Part shown: piece by piece, positions 38,201-52,700 of the stretch
Numbering within the stretch: the first letter of the stretch is position 1
Layout of the letters: each line of letters begins with the position of its first letter
From: Wuchereria bancrofti
Taxonomy: Eukaryota; Nematoda; Chromadorea; Rhabditida; Onchocercidae
Direction: 5' to 3'
Assembly (NCBI GenBank): GCA_005281725.1
Contig: SSBO01000012.1
Coordinates: 5,037,564 to 5,101,563, forward strand
Length of the DNA stretch: 64,000 nt
Made by a program: the position numbers and the translations under genes
Notes under the pieces: generated by a model
What the model was told of the DNA's origin: nothing
Seen by the model: only the letters and a program-made list of their open reading frames with translations
Databases searched by the model: none

Positions 38201-41200
38201 GGTTGTCGCATGGAATTGTCACAATACCAGCAGCATTGGCCTAGCAACTCTCTAGAATGCTTTGCAATAAATCGATGAAACATTTAATATGCTTATCACT
38301 CATACAGCTTCTCGCCCTTCTTTATCTTATTATTAGCATTGCACGTCCTCATTATTTCTCTGCCAGTTGTTTAGTACTAAGTGCAGTAATTCTTGACATC
38401 AGGAAATATTTCTCCATAAAAACGTATACGTTCAAGTCTGTCACCACTTTCCTATTAAAATTAAATGCTTGCTGAAATTGTGAAGATACGTCGGTCAATG
38501 GAAAAAGTTCTGCGATTTTATGGAGCAAAATTTGCGCAATTCATCGTTTTGGATAAATCACTGAGGCCATCTTGCCATCATACACAACGTGCAGCTTTGA
38601 AATGTAACAGCGCAACGCGCCGACATGTAACTAAACGAGTAGTGAGGCAAAGCTGCCTAACTTAACTAAGCTGTTCCTGAAGTTTCTATTAATTCCAACT
38701 GTGGGACTTATATGCTAGCACGTAATATGCAAATTTAGATTGTTGCTGTACGTTTATCAATTTCTTTAAGTCGCCACCGCTTACGGAAATAATTTTCAAG
38801 TGTACATAAAGTCATTTTTTCTACGAACTAGTTTCCGTCCAGTGAACTCATCATTTGTGGTTAAGATGCCGATTACCAAATTGATTTATTGCACCAAAAA
38901 ATACCATAGTAATCAAGAATCTGTACGTCTGTTCCGAAAATGGGAAACGTAGCAGGTTGTATTGCATATTAAATATTCATTAGTCCTTTTAATCTCCCGA
39001 ATGTGTTGACAAAACAGTTTTTCCCTTTACAAAAAAATAAATAATATACACTCTTTCTGATTTCCACAATATCCTCTGATCAGTAGTGTGTTGGAAACCT
39101 GTTAAATGTGGTTATCATCTTCTAATACTATTTGTCCTGACCTTCCCACTTTCATTAACGGTGATAACAAAAATGTCAACAGATTTTATTACTCTTCTAG
39201 CATTTTTCTCGTAGTCAACAAATATAAATAAATATATGCTAATTTATTTATAGTACAAATGTCCCATTCACTATTTTCAATCTTATGCTTTTACAGGCAT
39301 AGAAGAATGGTACTAGCCAATGTCGCGTTTCATGATACTGGTAAATAACGAGGTAAGTAAAGTATGTTACAGCTTTCAGAGTAGGAAGTTAGGAGCCTAC
39401 TTTTCTTTCTTTTTAATTTTTTGGTTGCACAAGGGAGAAGCAGTAACTATTAATTACTGGAGAATAAATAAATTATATTAAAGTTTTATATTCTTCTGGT
39501 CAATCCTCCTGTTTCTGTCGGATTTTTAACATATATTGTTTGTTTCTTTTTCATACTTTGACAGTGTGTTGCGAATTCCTTATGTTTCATAAACAGAAAA
39601 CATCTACCAATTGGTTTCGAGCGTACTCTTTCTCGTGAAAGATTTGAGTTCAATTTTTCGAAGATTGCGTTGATTCACTTTAGAAAGAATTATTTGAAAT
39701 TGTGTGAGTTGCTTGTATTCGCCTAGCACGACTGTCTCGGGTTTTTCTGTGGTTTACTTTTCTGGGTGGTGCACTTATGCACATTGGAGGCGCTGTATAA
39801 AAAGAACTTTATGGAGAACACTAGCGGTGCAAGCCGACTGAAAAGTGTTCAGAGCGGTCTATTTCATCACTCATGACATCGTCCCCTATTTTCAACTGAC
39901 GTTTTATTTTTGTCAGACATGAATGTTTCCAGAGAGCATTTGGTGAATTACCGTAATGGATGCTTTGGAGAGGAAAAGTTCTTTAAACAGTCTGAGCAAA
40001 ATGTTCAGCATATTAATAGCGACCATTTCAGGAAGCACAGAGCTAACAGACGATGACCCGAAATGTAAATTGAAATGACCTAAATTTGCCCGCTCTAAAT
40101 AAAATCGATAATAATGGGCATTAGAATAACACTTTCACTTTGCTGACAGTTCTAATACAGTGTGAAGACATACAGAGGAGAATAGAAAACAACAAAAGAG
40201 AGTTTAATTGATTGGAGCCATCTAGTTCTGTGGTTTATATTGGACATAAGCATATCTTTATTTTCTTCTGTTTCCCGCTTGATCTTTTTCCCTCCCTCTC
40301 CGTTGACGTGTGCAGGTTGGCTAACAGTGAAGCATTACATCTGTCAATTTAAACCGACTCCTCTCTTTCCCCCTCTCAAACCGTCACTCTGGAAGGGTTT
40401 GGAAGGGTAAATCGACATTTTTGAACTAATAGTCATTTCCGTTCAAATTCAAATGAAATTTGTTAATCAAGAAGGACTTATCGCGCCCCTGCGTTTAAAT
40501 TAATGCTACTGTTATTGTTACTGTTGCAGTATAGCGATGATCGATTTTATATCATCTTTTTTACTTAATTCTAAATTCTAAACTTCGTGTATTTTCTTGA
40601 TTGACTTAGTTTTTCGTTGAATTTGTGCTGAAATGAGTTTTCCTACCATCATTGTTCTCTTACGGTCGTACTTATCCATTTTTCCTTTCATGTTATTTGG
40701 TCTACTTTCACTTTTGATTCGCATATATAGAGGACTTGTGCTGCATGACTGCTGCGCTAATTGGGGGTTTCTCTTTTAACATGTTACCTTAGATGAGCTA
40801 TTTACCTAAAACAGTGATATTTCTCCAAAATATGAGGAAAACATATATAGAAGATATCAGATACCATGTAACTTGCTTTATTTGCGTCTAGTTTTGGGTA
40901 TATAAATTTTATTTTCATGTCGCATTTCGAGCCAGATGATTCAAACAAATCTGTCGTAAATTATGGAGCTAATATAAGAGTCATCTGAACCGATTCTAGC
41001 CCAGTGGATCACTTTTTGGTAGTGGAGCGTCGGAATTAGTCTGAGACTAACGCCAAAGTGTTTTTAAGGGTCTACGAATACTTTGTCTTTTGGAGGGTAA
41101 AACATAACTACATTGACAGTGATATTGTTTCCGGATATTATTGTGATTTATTATGGTTTTCTTTCCTAAGCTACCGAATTATTCTATATGAAGTCATAAG

Positions 41201-42060
41201 TTGAATTAACCGTACATACTTCTCACTTGAAAACCAATAAAAAAGATTGCCTACAATCATTTGATACTTTATATCGTCCTGATTTCTCACTCTCAGTTTG
41301 TACTACTTTTTTCACACTAATTTGAATTCAAAAGTCGAATATCTTTTTTTTTGTTCACTCCATTAAAATATGTAATGTAAAAATAACAAATCGATTTCTG
41401 ATCAGATCTGATAATGACTTGTGGAAAGACTGTTTACAATATAGAATGAAGGATTTGATGTCAATCACAGTTAAGGAACATCTATGTATATGTCAACATT
41501 AATACTTGAGAATGAGAAGTAAAAGTGTAATCATGGATGAGGTTTTGCAATGTTGCAAGATGGTCACCAATGTGTGGCTTTTCGTAGAAAGTGTCAATAC
41601 TTTATGTTGATTGATGAGCGTATTTTATTTGTGTTGTATTTGTTCAATAAGACTAGTCACTATGTAGTTTGCTATACTAATCCATTTGTTGAATTTGGAT
41701 ATTTCCGGTGTGCTCAGGATTGATTATTTAATAAGCACCGCTTTACTAATTGTTTGTTTTCCTCATAGTGAATTCCGGTACAATTTCTAGTGTCATACTT
41801 TACGGTGTCTTTATTTCTTCTAAGAACAAATATTCTTTAAATTGCTTCCATAATTCAAAAGGATGGTTGGTAACAATGAAAGCTGCTGGAACTTTGACAA
41901 GTTATCTATACTGAAATGAAATTGTCAGTGAATGTCGCTTCTCGTTTTGCACAACATTTCTTAATATTGCTGTGTATGACAATGACTATGATGTTTTTTC
42001 AAAATCAAATTTTTTATGCCATATTTTACAGTGTAAGTGAACGCTTCGGAGTTGATTGGT
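35221..42060. other. Gene-poor intergenic region
   Basis: 6.8 kb without a convincing gene. The stretch 35960-36070 is open in two plus frames and ends in a GTAAGT donor, so it could be a lone exon, but no partner exon or domain was found. A purine-rich tract lies at 37745-37800 and a hairpin at 38148-38187. The right end has a TTTTACAG acceptor at 42024-42031, a likely splice or trans-splice site for the nucleoside transporter. Confidence 0.5.
38148..38187. repeat. Hairpin: 12-bp perfect stem plus inner pairing
   Basis: CTTTCTTATTGC at 38148-38159 is the exact reverse complement of GCAATAAGAAAG at 38176-38187. The 16-base interior can pair further after one mismatch, making an imperfect longer stem. 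Confidence 0.7.
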
Positions 42061-45000
42061 ATGATATTGGATAAACCTCCTAAAGACAAATATAAAGCTG
42101 TGTATTTCATTTTACTACTTCACGGAATAGGTGTTTTGATGCCATGGAACATGTTCATCACAATTGCTCCCTCTGTAAGTTTGCACAATTAAGTCGTTAA
42201 TTTTTTTTAAACTGAAATTTAGTGAAGGATTTAAAATAAGTGGAGGATTAAAGGAGATTATAAGCGATTTAATGCATAAGGAATAGAGGGATCACGATCG
42301 ATGTTTCTTACGTGATGTTGTTTTTCACCTTTTAATATAACATAAATCACCCTGTGTGGTTAGAAACTTAGCAGCAAGTTTTTCGTAGCAGGTGGTCTTA
42401 GCACTTAGTGGAAGCAAAACTAAAATTTAAACATATGCACTTGTAAAGGAAGGTTACAGAAACTTAATGCATTGTATTATAGTCATTCCAGATTCTAAGC
42501 CACTTAAAATTTTTGATGGAATGGTCCGCTTTTAAGATCTCAAAATTCAGCGTTACATAATTTGAATTGAAGGATATCCCATTACCCTTGTGGAATTATC
42601 ATTCAAAATCTGTGAAGTCCTTGCCCCTGTTATAAGCATATTGCAAAAAATCATTTTAAGTAAAACACGCTGGAGAATCTAACGGCTTGAACATGGTAAA
42701 TTTATTTGCCTCCATTAGACAGTGATTCGCAGTCTAAAGGCCAAGCTGAAAAAACCTCTTGTCAGTACTTGTATTGATAACATTGAAATTACTAGCTTTA
42801 CAAACTGGTTTTAGTACTACGTGGATTATAAATTTGTGGAGGTGAGCGCCGATGGTATGGTGCACAAAAGTGATTATGCGCTTCATTTTTTGAGTTATCT
42901 TGGTCTTGCTTCGCAAATACCGACTTTGCTACTTAATCTGATCAATTTATTCGTCCAGATCAAGTCTGTACTATTTCAGAATATCAATTTTATATTTGAG
43001 TGTTCCACAGAGACTACAGAGGAAAAATTTTTCAATTTGTTTAAAAAAATGAACTATTAGAAACTGTTTATTTTAACCAGAGAGTTCATTCGATCAGATG
43101 ATTTGATCGGTGGCTTTTCATATACCTGTTGTATTGCTGACCAGATGATCTTGGATTTCGTTAATAATGGTTGTAAGTGGTGAATATATTGTGCATAAGA
43201 CAGATATCAATAAAACGAAACAAATCAGAATGAAAATGCATTGAAAGTATCTAATTTGAATCATCTGATGATAGCATTTAGTTTTCATTGAATTTTCAAT
43301 TTTTCTTTGCAAATAAATTTCTCCGCAGCAATTTACAGAGGCGATCTCAGACGACGAATTAGCTTTTCACTTCTTATTTTAGCGATTATTATTCTGGTTA
43401 CACTGATATTTACCCTTATTAACACTTCTCACAGTAAGTTTCCAGTTCCTTAACCAAGGTTAAATTCTGTTCCTGATGACTTATTTCTGCAATTTTTTTC
43501 CTATAAGTAGAGTGGTTTTCAATTTTCTTCTTTATTCAATTCATTCTTTTCAGTGATTAGTGCATTTTTCTTCATTACTATGACTACAGTGGTATTATTA
43601 AATGCAGCTAATGGCGTTTATCAAGGTTCACTCTATGGTTTAACTGCCAACTTTCCACCTCAATATACCAATGCGCTGATATTGGGCAACAACATATGCG
43701 GTACATTTGTATCTGTCGTAAATATTGTAACACTGATTGGTGAGTTACATTTTATACTTAGATTCCTCTAGGACTGAATGGATACTAATGGGAGAAGTTT
43801 TTAATTTTGAACTTATGTTTATCCTTTGATCTTGTTTATCTCTGCTCTACATTCAAGCCATTCTCATTATCACTTCAAAGGTGGATATTCAAAAGTGGAT
43901 GTTCATCTCTATTTTAAATTACAATACAAAAATACAGCACTTACTTTCATACTTGAAACTTGATTTTATTATCAGATGGATTATCACTCTTATTTGCTAA
44001 TATTGATATCGTCCACCAACAAACATTAAAACCAAAAACTGAAAAGTTATAGTATGTGGAGACAGAAATGTGCATATTCGTTCCCAGCAACTTTTAAATA
44101 GTTCAAGTTGCTCCAAAGTAATGTCATGTCTATATAATTTTGATTTTCACTTGTTCAACACACATTTGTTGATTAGTGAATTTAAAAGAATTTCATTAAA
44201 ATTATTTCCGAGTGTCACAGAAATTTTTTCAATAATTCACAGCTTAATAAACTGTAACTGGTGTTATTGCCGTTATGAAATGATATTGCAACAAACTATT
44301 CTTTTAATGACGACCAATGTGTTTCAGTTGCAAAAAGTGTATGGATGGCGGCTTTCTTCTATTTTTTGATGTCCTTGTTGACGGTGTCTGCTTGTTTTGG
44401 ATCAATATTCTTGCTACAAAAACTTGTATGTGTGCAATTTTGCCTCATCTTTACCTTCATTGTTGGTAAGGGTTGAAAAAGAAAAAAACTAATTTAAAAC
44501 ATTTCATTATTTTAAAGCAATTTTTCTTAGGACTTTTACAAATACCATATGAGGAAAACAAAAAAACACGGTGATAAGAACGAACATGAGGAAGGCCAGC
44601 ATTTACAAAGGATTAACACTGTAGATGGAGCAACCATGGATGGGACCGAAATGACTGGAGTTGTACCAAAAGCAGGTTTAAAAGCAAAATTAAAATTATA
44701 CTTCCAAGTTTCCAAAAAGGTTGGTATCTTTTACACTTATTTCAATTTTTAAAAAATTTAAGTTAATTATATACTTGCCTAATGGTATCGACTTCCGAAA
44801 ATACTACATTCGTTCAACGATTACTTGGACAATTTTTTTCTCACTCGAGACTTAGCACTTGGCAAAGATTTTATTGAAACATATTTGGTTCGTAGATGTT
44901 AGCCACAAGTTGGCTTTTACTCAGTGACAAACTGATTTCAAAATGAGGCACATCAGTAAATTGGGAGATATCACAGTTTTTATTGAAATTAATAAAAGAT

Positions 45001-46813
45001 GCTTGCTTCTACTGGAATTGATAAGCGGTGTTAAGCACAGCTGAGTATAAGTTCTTTTAAAAAATTTTTCAGCATTCTCTCGAGATTTTTTGTTAGTCCG
45101 CAGATCTATCTTCTTGAACTTGTTGCCATGTTGGGGATAAAATTTGCAATGTGCTGTTGTGAAATAAACACATTTTTAGATTTGGATTCAATGTTTTAAT
45201 GTGTGGTGTGTGTTTTTCGTCACATTAACAGTGTTTCCTGTAGTAATGGCTGACATCAAATACTACAGTAAAAGTGGAAAATATGATTTCTTTATAGCAG
45301 GTGCTTTTTTACATTTGTTCTAATCTTCTGTCATCTTTTGCAGATGAACGGAATCGTAACAGTGATGGTAATTAAATTAATAAGTTAATTTTGGTAATCA
45401 TAAAAAACTTTAATTTACAAAAAACTTAGTGAGAATTAGGATAATTAATGGTAGTTTGAACCCTTATAAAAGAGAAAATTCATATTGGTTGGCAATAAAA
45501 AACGGATTTCCTTGAATTATTAAACGTTTTTTGAATGCATTTCCATTATCAAATCTTTTTCATGATCGATTTGTCATCAAACGACCTAATGGGTTTTTTG
45601 TTTGAATTGTCTAAGAAGTCCCATACTGACTACAGAGAAATTCCTTTGGAATTCACTGCGCTGAAACCAACACTTTTAGTGTTCAATTAGCAAATTTGTA
45701 GAGAAACTGTTCACTCCAGTCACAACATACTTGCTGTTCAATTTCTTTGCTGCTGCTGGATCATTTCTGGCTAATTTTGTGCAGTGGGTATGTGAGTTAT
45801 TTGTTTTTGAAGTTTTTTGAGTTATTTGTTTGGGATTGTAAAATAAAATTTGTGACCAAAATTTTAGCCATCACCAAAGTGGCTGATTGTTCCGGTAACA
45901 GCGCGCATTGCACTCATTCCACTGTTAATGTTTTGTTACTTCCGTCCTGAATACCGAACCTGGAATGTATGGTTTTACAGCGTATGGGTTTACATCATTT
46001 TTGCAGTTATCATGTCCATCACCAGTGGGTATTTCAGCTCCATAATAATGATGTACGTTCCAAGGTAAGTATAACTTCGTTTTCATACACCCTAACAGTA
46101 ATGCTTGCTGCGTATTATATCCTTTGTTTACAATACTAATTGTTTCAAAAGTTCTGAATTATTTCATTTAGGATAGTGGAACCATCCAAGTCAACAGTTG
46201 CAAGCATGATAGCAGCGTTCTTCCTGATCTTCGGTATCCATTATTTTACTTTATTATACTGACTTCTGAATTTATATGGTGAAAAAGAGGCAGTAATATC
46301 CTTCCCAGTTAACCGGACTTTCTGTAGAAATTCTAAAGAACTATAGAAGTACGTTCGCATCATTGGTCTTTTTTGGAAAGTTTATAACTGGCCTCGTAAG
46401 CTGCGTGGGTGAACCATGAATAAGTGCCGTATAAATAGCATGTTGTATAAGTTTAGTGAGAGATAATTTTAGTTTTTTGTCTCACAAGGAGTTACCAGAT
46501 TTTCTAATTCTGCTACTTCACTTTACTTTCGAGTTTGAAATATGAGAGGTGCGTCTTACTTTAGAATTGCAAATATGAAAAGTGAAGTTTGGAAACTACC
46601 CAGATCAAGAAAGTTTTAAATGAATATTTCATATTTCCTCTGTTACATTTATAAATTACCAGAATACGAGAAGCAGTAATGCCCAAGATTACCGTTTTGA
46701 ATAGTACATTTGTTGCAGGCATAACATGTGGAATAATGTTTACATTTTTCGTTTCTTGGTTTATCGATAACGCAGGAATATATAACCCAGGAGGTTTTGA
46801 CACAATAATGTGA
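42061..46813 (+). CDS. Equilibrative nucleoside transporter (ENT/SLC29 family)
   Basis: Eleven exons: 42061-42174, 42815-42963, 43339-43433, 43554-43739, 44328-44425, 44531-44719, 45180-45300, 45702-45787, 45868-46064, 46172-46233 and 46719-46813. All phases agree, giving 463 aa, the normal ENT length. Family signatures are present in order: FILLLHGIGVLMPWNMFITI in the first membrane span, VLLNAANGVYQGSLYGLTA, FPPQYTNALILGNNICGTFV, VFPVVMADIKYYSKSGKYDF, FYFRPEYRTW-type text (CYFRPEYRTWN) and SGYFSSIIMMYVP. A charged cytoplasmic loop falls in the exon at 44531-44719. About 11 hydrophobic spans are expected. ENTs carry nucleosides down their gradient across the plasma membrane or organelle membranes, which matters in worms that salvage purines. 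The first methionine is the first ATG after a TTTTACAG acceptor. Which ENT paralogue it is cannot be said. Confidence 0.95.
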
Positions 46814-46843
46814 TGATTTACTTAATGTCTTTATTTGTTTAAA

Positions 46844-46849
46844 AATAAA
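46844..46849 (+). promoter_or_regulatory. Poly(A) signal of the nucleoside transporter gene
   Basis: AATAAA about 30 bases past the ENT stop codon. Confidence 0.6.
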
Positions 46850-49784
46850 TTTTGATTTCGAATTTGTTCAACTTAGAGTTACCAAAAAAATTATCGTAGC
46901 TCAAACGAAGTTTTCGCTGTATCTTTGGGCTAACAATTATTTAGATTGGATAAGTTATGCTAGCCAGAGGTTAAGAAATAGGAAAGTAAATACATAGTGT
47001 AACGAACGCAACATTATTACCCCATAGACTGTACACGATGTGGTTATCCAAGGATAAAGCAGAAAGTGAATCGCGAGGAAATCATGACCCTTACCATCCT
47101 AGATTTTAGACGTAAATGGGTAGGGAGAGGAAGCAATGGGAAGAACTGGTTTTGTTTTTCGAGATTCTTGGCACTCGAGAAGTGAACACTTGCTTGCGCA
47201 TTGTTCACTCCAATTCGAATGGTAACACCGGACAGTATTCCTAGCATGCATGAACAAGTCAAATGTATTTTAGCGGATTTGGTAGTTCTTACTGCAGAAG
47301 CCTCCTTTTCCACATATCTCAGGAAACAACTGAACTGAACTACAACACAGCGACTTAACAACCGCTATCTATCAGTGAAAATCGCCACCTCGACACTTGC
47401 TTGGTGAATCCAATGTGTCCTTTATAATACTTTACAGAGTGAGTTGGTAGCTGGAAGATTTTAAAAAGCTGAAATCTTCCACCAACTACGGTAGCAAAGA
47501 AGTGGGGACAGGCGTCGTAACTAACCTCCATAAGTTTATTCGCCTTCAAACAGATCGAGCGTCCCTGGTATTTGGCGGTTGGTCAACGACTCTTCTATTG
47601 CTGTGTTTGCGTGGATGGTTGCGCGTATTCTCAGAGATATTCCTTATATGTTAGCGCTTTTTTTCGCTTGCTGTTGACCATTTCTAGGGACGCAGTGATT
47701 GCGAACGGTGATTGATGCTAATGATGTTGTCTTACGTTCCTTTTATATGCCATTTGCAATCGTTTGGCTCTTATTCTGTCATTAAAATATACTAAATCCC
47801 TCATCATGCTTATATTTGATTTGATTGCTGGCACATTTGCTTGCTTTTTTTGGTGAAAGATTTTTGCAAAAAACGTTTTGGCTCTTCGTAACGACATTTT
47901 TCTACTATTATGAATGTTGATTTGACAGAATTGTTAATGCTGTTTTCAAGGATTTGATATTGTTTCCTTGTTGTTGATTTCGTAGGCGTCACTAGTTAGT
48001 GGATCCACCAATTTGTAGTATATCTTTGTCACTAGTCTTTATCACTATATCTTTGTGCCTGTATATCGTCCTATAAAGCCACATCCACTTGTATACTGGC
48101 CTGGATGCTACGTTTTAAATGAAATGCTATCATTACCGTTGTCGTTCAGAATTTAATATGCAACTTATAAACTTAAATCCTTTTCGTTCGTTATGTGAAA
48201 CTCAGCAATATTGTTGAAGTATAGATTCCTTAATTGTGGATTCGTATAAAGCTTTAGTTGTGTACTTTTTCGTGGTTCATTCATTTATCTTATTTCTTAA
48301 CCGGTACCGGTAACTATTCCTTGTTGCCGCTGTCAGTCCCTTTCACCCATTTTTTTTTTTTGCACTTTTCTATCTTATTCACTTTTCCTAAATTACAAGA
48401 TTTTTTCAACCACTCGTTCTCTTTCCCTCTCCCTGCCTTTATTCATTTTCTTGAATCTTGTCAATTTCATTTCCGTTTTGAAAACAAGGAAATATTGAGT
48501 AAGAAATAAGTTACAAAGCCTTAAACGGAATGCCTTAGAAGTCTATTTCCATGCTTGAAAATCCTGGATACATAACCTAGAAATAAACGGAATGCCTTAG
48601 AAGTCCATTTCCATATAACATTGGACTGAATAGTTTGGCAGTGGTAGTGGTCTCTTTTGGATATTGGATACTGTGTAGGATAGTATTCGTACGTCACGCC
48701 ACTACTGTAAGATTGGTTGATGGAGCAGACTCGCCGTAGGAAAAGGAATTCATTCTATTTCGCCGTCCTACCATTTTTTATTCTGTCAGTTTATGTCACA
48801 AAAAATGAGTTTCCTTTGCATGTTTTGAAGTCCTTATGTTCATTTGAAGTTGTTTCTTTTTCTTCTTAGTTACCGGAAGCAGTTTCAAAAATTTATTGAA
48901 AGAGATGGAGAAAATTTTTATTTAGTCCAGGTTTGAGGTTGGACGTTATATCTTTGTATGTGCCAGACAGGCAGTTGTTCTTTGTTGGAAATTTGTACTT
49001 TTGGTTTTAAATTTACTTTTTTAAAATGTTTTTATCTTAGTAGAATTATTGGTATTCAAAAGGGATTTATATCTTATTATATTCATAGTATATGCAGATT
49101 ATCAACTTTCAATACTCTAGTTGTGTTCATCACTTTGTGTGAAAAAGAAATAACTGTGTTAGATGGATTACAGTAAAGGACAGAATACTTTTTGTTTCTT
49201 CTTTGGAAGTGGGACTTTCGAAAGAAGAAATTGATGTAATTATATAAGAACTTACTTTTGTTTCCGTTGTTTTATTCTTTCCTTGTCAAAGACGTTCACT
49301 ATTGTCTAATAAAGAACAAATTGGTCTGAGATGTTATAATCCACTTTACATTCTATTAAATTTTATTTCACATCTGACTTCCGTGGGAATTTTTTTTACT
49401 AAGCATAGTGGTGGGTAGGGAATTCAGTAGAGGAACGATCACTGCAGGAAGTGGTAGCAGTATTCTTCCACCACTCTTCCTTTCCACATCAGTGTTGTCT
49501 ATACAACTTGGCTTTAGAAGTTTTATAACCAGAAAACTGATCATTTCATTGATTTAATAATGATTCGTTTTTTAATGATTTCAATCTAATTTTTTATTTT
49601 AATAAACGCAATCTTGTCGGTTAGACACAACTCGATTTGTTCCAGCTTACTTTCAAGGAAGGGAATGATATGTTTCAATAAGTAATCTGTTTATTCAGGT
49701 GATGTGCTGCGTCAAAATTAATTAATTTTGCGTTGTTTTGCTGGAAATTTGAAAGCAGCTGTTACAATTTAAATGCGATAGTCA
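46850..49784. other. Intergenic between transporter and Lgl
   Basis: About 2.9 kb without a recognisable gene. Minus-strand open frames at 47044-47361 and 47355-47549 have no domain and no paired splice sites. A 30-base direct repeat is listed separately. Confidence 0.5.
48523..48614. repeat. Direct repeat, two ~30-base copies 62 bases apart
   Basis: AAACGGAATGCCTTAGAAGT begins at 48523 and again at 48585. Each copy continues to TTTCCAT with a single T/C difference. The intervening sequence is not repeated beyond the second copy. Confidence 0.8.
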
Positions 49785-52700
49785 ATGTTGCGTTTTCTCC
49801 GGAGTCATATACATCCTGCCGGGGATTTCAGGAACGCCGATATTCATGATTTTTTTGAATATACACCTGTTAGTGATTAATCATTTCTTTTAGTGAGCCG
49901 CCTTTTATAAAATGCCATATTTTTATTAGAAATGCGATGCTGGTCAATTTTACCGTTTTAAAACTTTTTTCTTCATATTTGACTTTCTCTTTATTCTGTT
50001 TAACCCAGCAAGTTTTGGAAATTTTGTGAACTGAAATTTAAAACGAGTAATATTTTCCGTCTAAAGGATTATATATATATAATTTTCCAGTAAGTGAGTA
50101 ACATTCGGAACTTTCAATTTTCGTTTGATAGAAAAGGAGTGGATAGTACAGTGTTTTAATTACTACATTTTGAAAGGAAACGGAACTGCACTTGCAGAGT
50201 TTGCGACATGGATTCCCACAGTTGGTATCGTCCTTGGCGTACGACTACATACTTGGTCTTATGGCAGTAGGTACCAGTGATGGACAAGTTCGAATGTAAG
50301 TTTATTATTCTAGACATTCATTATTTAGGATCTTAAATATCAGGTTACTCGCAGTCATAATCTTGATTATAGAGTTATAAAAAAAAATTAGGGTCAAGTA
50401 ACAACCTGGTATGGTGCTGTCACATTGATTGAACTTCTCATTTCATGCTCATAAGATGTTTACAACTAGTATATACTGTTTATTAGCTTAAGGTTAAGTT
50501 GGTAGCTTCTGACTGCATGATATGTTATTGTTTTATTGTAATAAAGTAGCATAATTACAGATTTGGAGCAGAAAACGTGGAATGGAGTTCAACGACACCT
50601 CGAAATACTCCCATTGCCCATATGTACTTTGCTGCAGGCCTGGGCTCTCTTATTGTGCTTTGTTCGGATCAGTCTTTTCATAAATTTCAAGTTGCTGGTG
50701 ACATAATTGAGCGTACTACCGCTACTACTGAGGACAGGTAGTTACTACTATCATGGTAAACAGAGATTCTTTTCGTTTAGTTTTCAAGAAATTTTTTTCA
50801 AAAATCAGCCTTGAGAAGTATCAAAAAAACCAAGGCATCCATTTTTGAATGGCATATTTTGCTAATAGCAAGAAATTTCCAATAATTTTACCATTATACT
50901 TTTAGATTGAAACGAATAACATGCTGTGAAATGCAAAATGTGCAAGATCCAACGAATGCCCGTCTGTTCATTGGTACTATCACGGGTAATATATTTGGAT
51001 TATGCGCTGTTTCGCTCGAATTCTCCGAAGTATTGCTTTTTGAGGAGACAATTGTGAAAAGGTTGATAGTTGTGATTTCGAACAACAGTGCTCCCTTTTT
51101 TAGCTTCAAAAGCAGATTTTAAGATTTGTGAAATTCGATATTTTTCAATACACCTTTTAAAATTGTTGTACATTCAGCATGAACCCTTCAAAAGACATTG
51201 GAAGATCGGCTAATCAGATTATGGTGAATCCGACTGATGTTAATCAAGTCCTGATTGCATTCGATAACCATATCATTGTCCATTACAATTTACTGAGCAA
51301 CGAGGTGCTGCATCATTGGATTGTTCAGCAAGCAATTACTGTATGTCATTTATTTCCGTTACTCTTTGGTTTTGTTATGAGTTTCAAATAGGTAGTTGAA
51401 CAATGTTACAGTGTTCATGCATCAAATAGTTTATCTTGCTTCTGAATCCAAGTCGCTTATCAGTACTATTACTCGACTGGTTAATTTTCTATGCGTGCGT
51501 GTGCATTTGTTTTACATGATGTTGAAGTTGACGAGGTCGCTTTATGCACAACGTAATTATTATTTCGGACACATTTTGGTATGGTTTATTAACATTTTGA
51601 CTCAGAAGCAAACATAAAGCATAGCTTCAACTCCTTTGTTATTGGTAATTGCGAAATTAATATGACAAGCTTGTTATTCGTATAACTGTCGACCTGTTCT
51701 CATAGTTGCGCTCTGCAATTGTTGTGCCATTTCTAATTTTTAAAGTTTCTTAATTTATGCTGTTTTAGAGTTTAGCGTGGCATGTTGATGGAGAATATTT
51801 CATTTGTTCGCATAGTGACGGCTCCTTAGGAGCATGGAAAATTCAGTGTATGGAACCTATGGAGCCATCGGTCATACCATTCGGTCCATTTCCATGTACT
51901 TCAATCAACAAAGTGCAATGGATCTGTGCATCCAGGTGTAGTATAAAACATGTTTTTGCTTGAAAATATTACCATTTTCTCAGCTCTAACAAATACATCG
52001 ACGGCTTTTTTTGATATATCAGTAATACTTTATTGACCGAGTGTAATTTTGGCTTTCCTAGTAGACCACCAATGATGGGAATCATGTATTGGAATTTCAC
52101 GTTTTAATGTATTTGCAGCATATATCTATATATCTCAAGGCGTAGAAAATCTCATTTCCCCTTAAGTGAAATGAGCGGAAATAACCAATTTAGAAATTTT
52201 CAAAATTAAAAAATGGAATCTTTACGAGTCAAATAAGTTTGTTTATTGCAGCCTACACATAAAACATGAAATTTCGGACGTCAAATCAAAAATTTAGATG
52301 TCCTCTGAATATCCTTGGTACAATTCACAAGCTATATAAGCTTAAATGTTTGATAATAGAGATTTTGCATAATTTACGGGCTTTCAATGCTCTGTGCCTT
52401 ACCGAATATGTGTTGCTATTTAGCCACCCGTCACCGATTAAGTTATTCACCGGCGGAATGCCGCGTGCTTCCTATGGTGATCGCTACACGTTAACAGCAG
52501 TGAGAGGAGGTAAAATGGTAGTATTCGACTTTGGCAGCGCGATTGTGGACTTCATTGTTGTGCCTTCACTACAAAACCAGAAGTGTAAGGCATAATGTGT
52601 ATTATCCCTATTTTCTTAATATTTAGAGTTCCAAACTTTCCAATACACTAACCAAGCAAAATATATTGTGAGTCTTGGGTACTGGAAAGCTTTTTTACTT

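Noticed and set aside
39903..40063. Possible coding exon after a TTTTTGTCAG acceptor, considered as a transposase remnant
   Set aside because: The translation matched no transposase motif I know, and no inverted terminal repeats were found.
47044..47549. Overlapping minus-strand open frames as a small gene
   Set aside because: No signature, and the amino-acid composition is not convincing; no AG/GT pair joins them.
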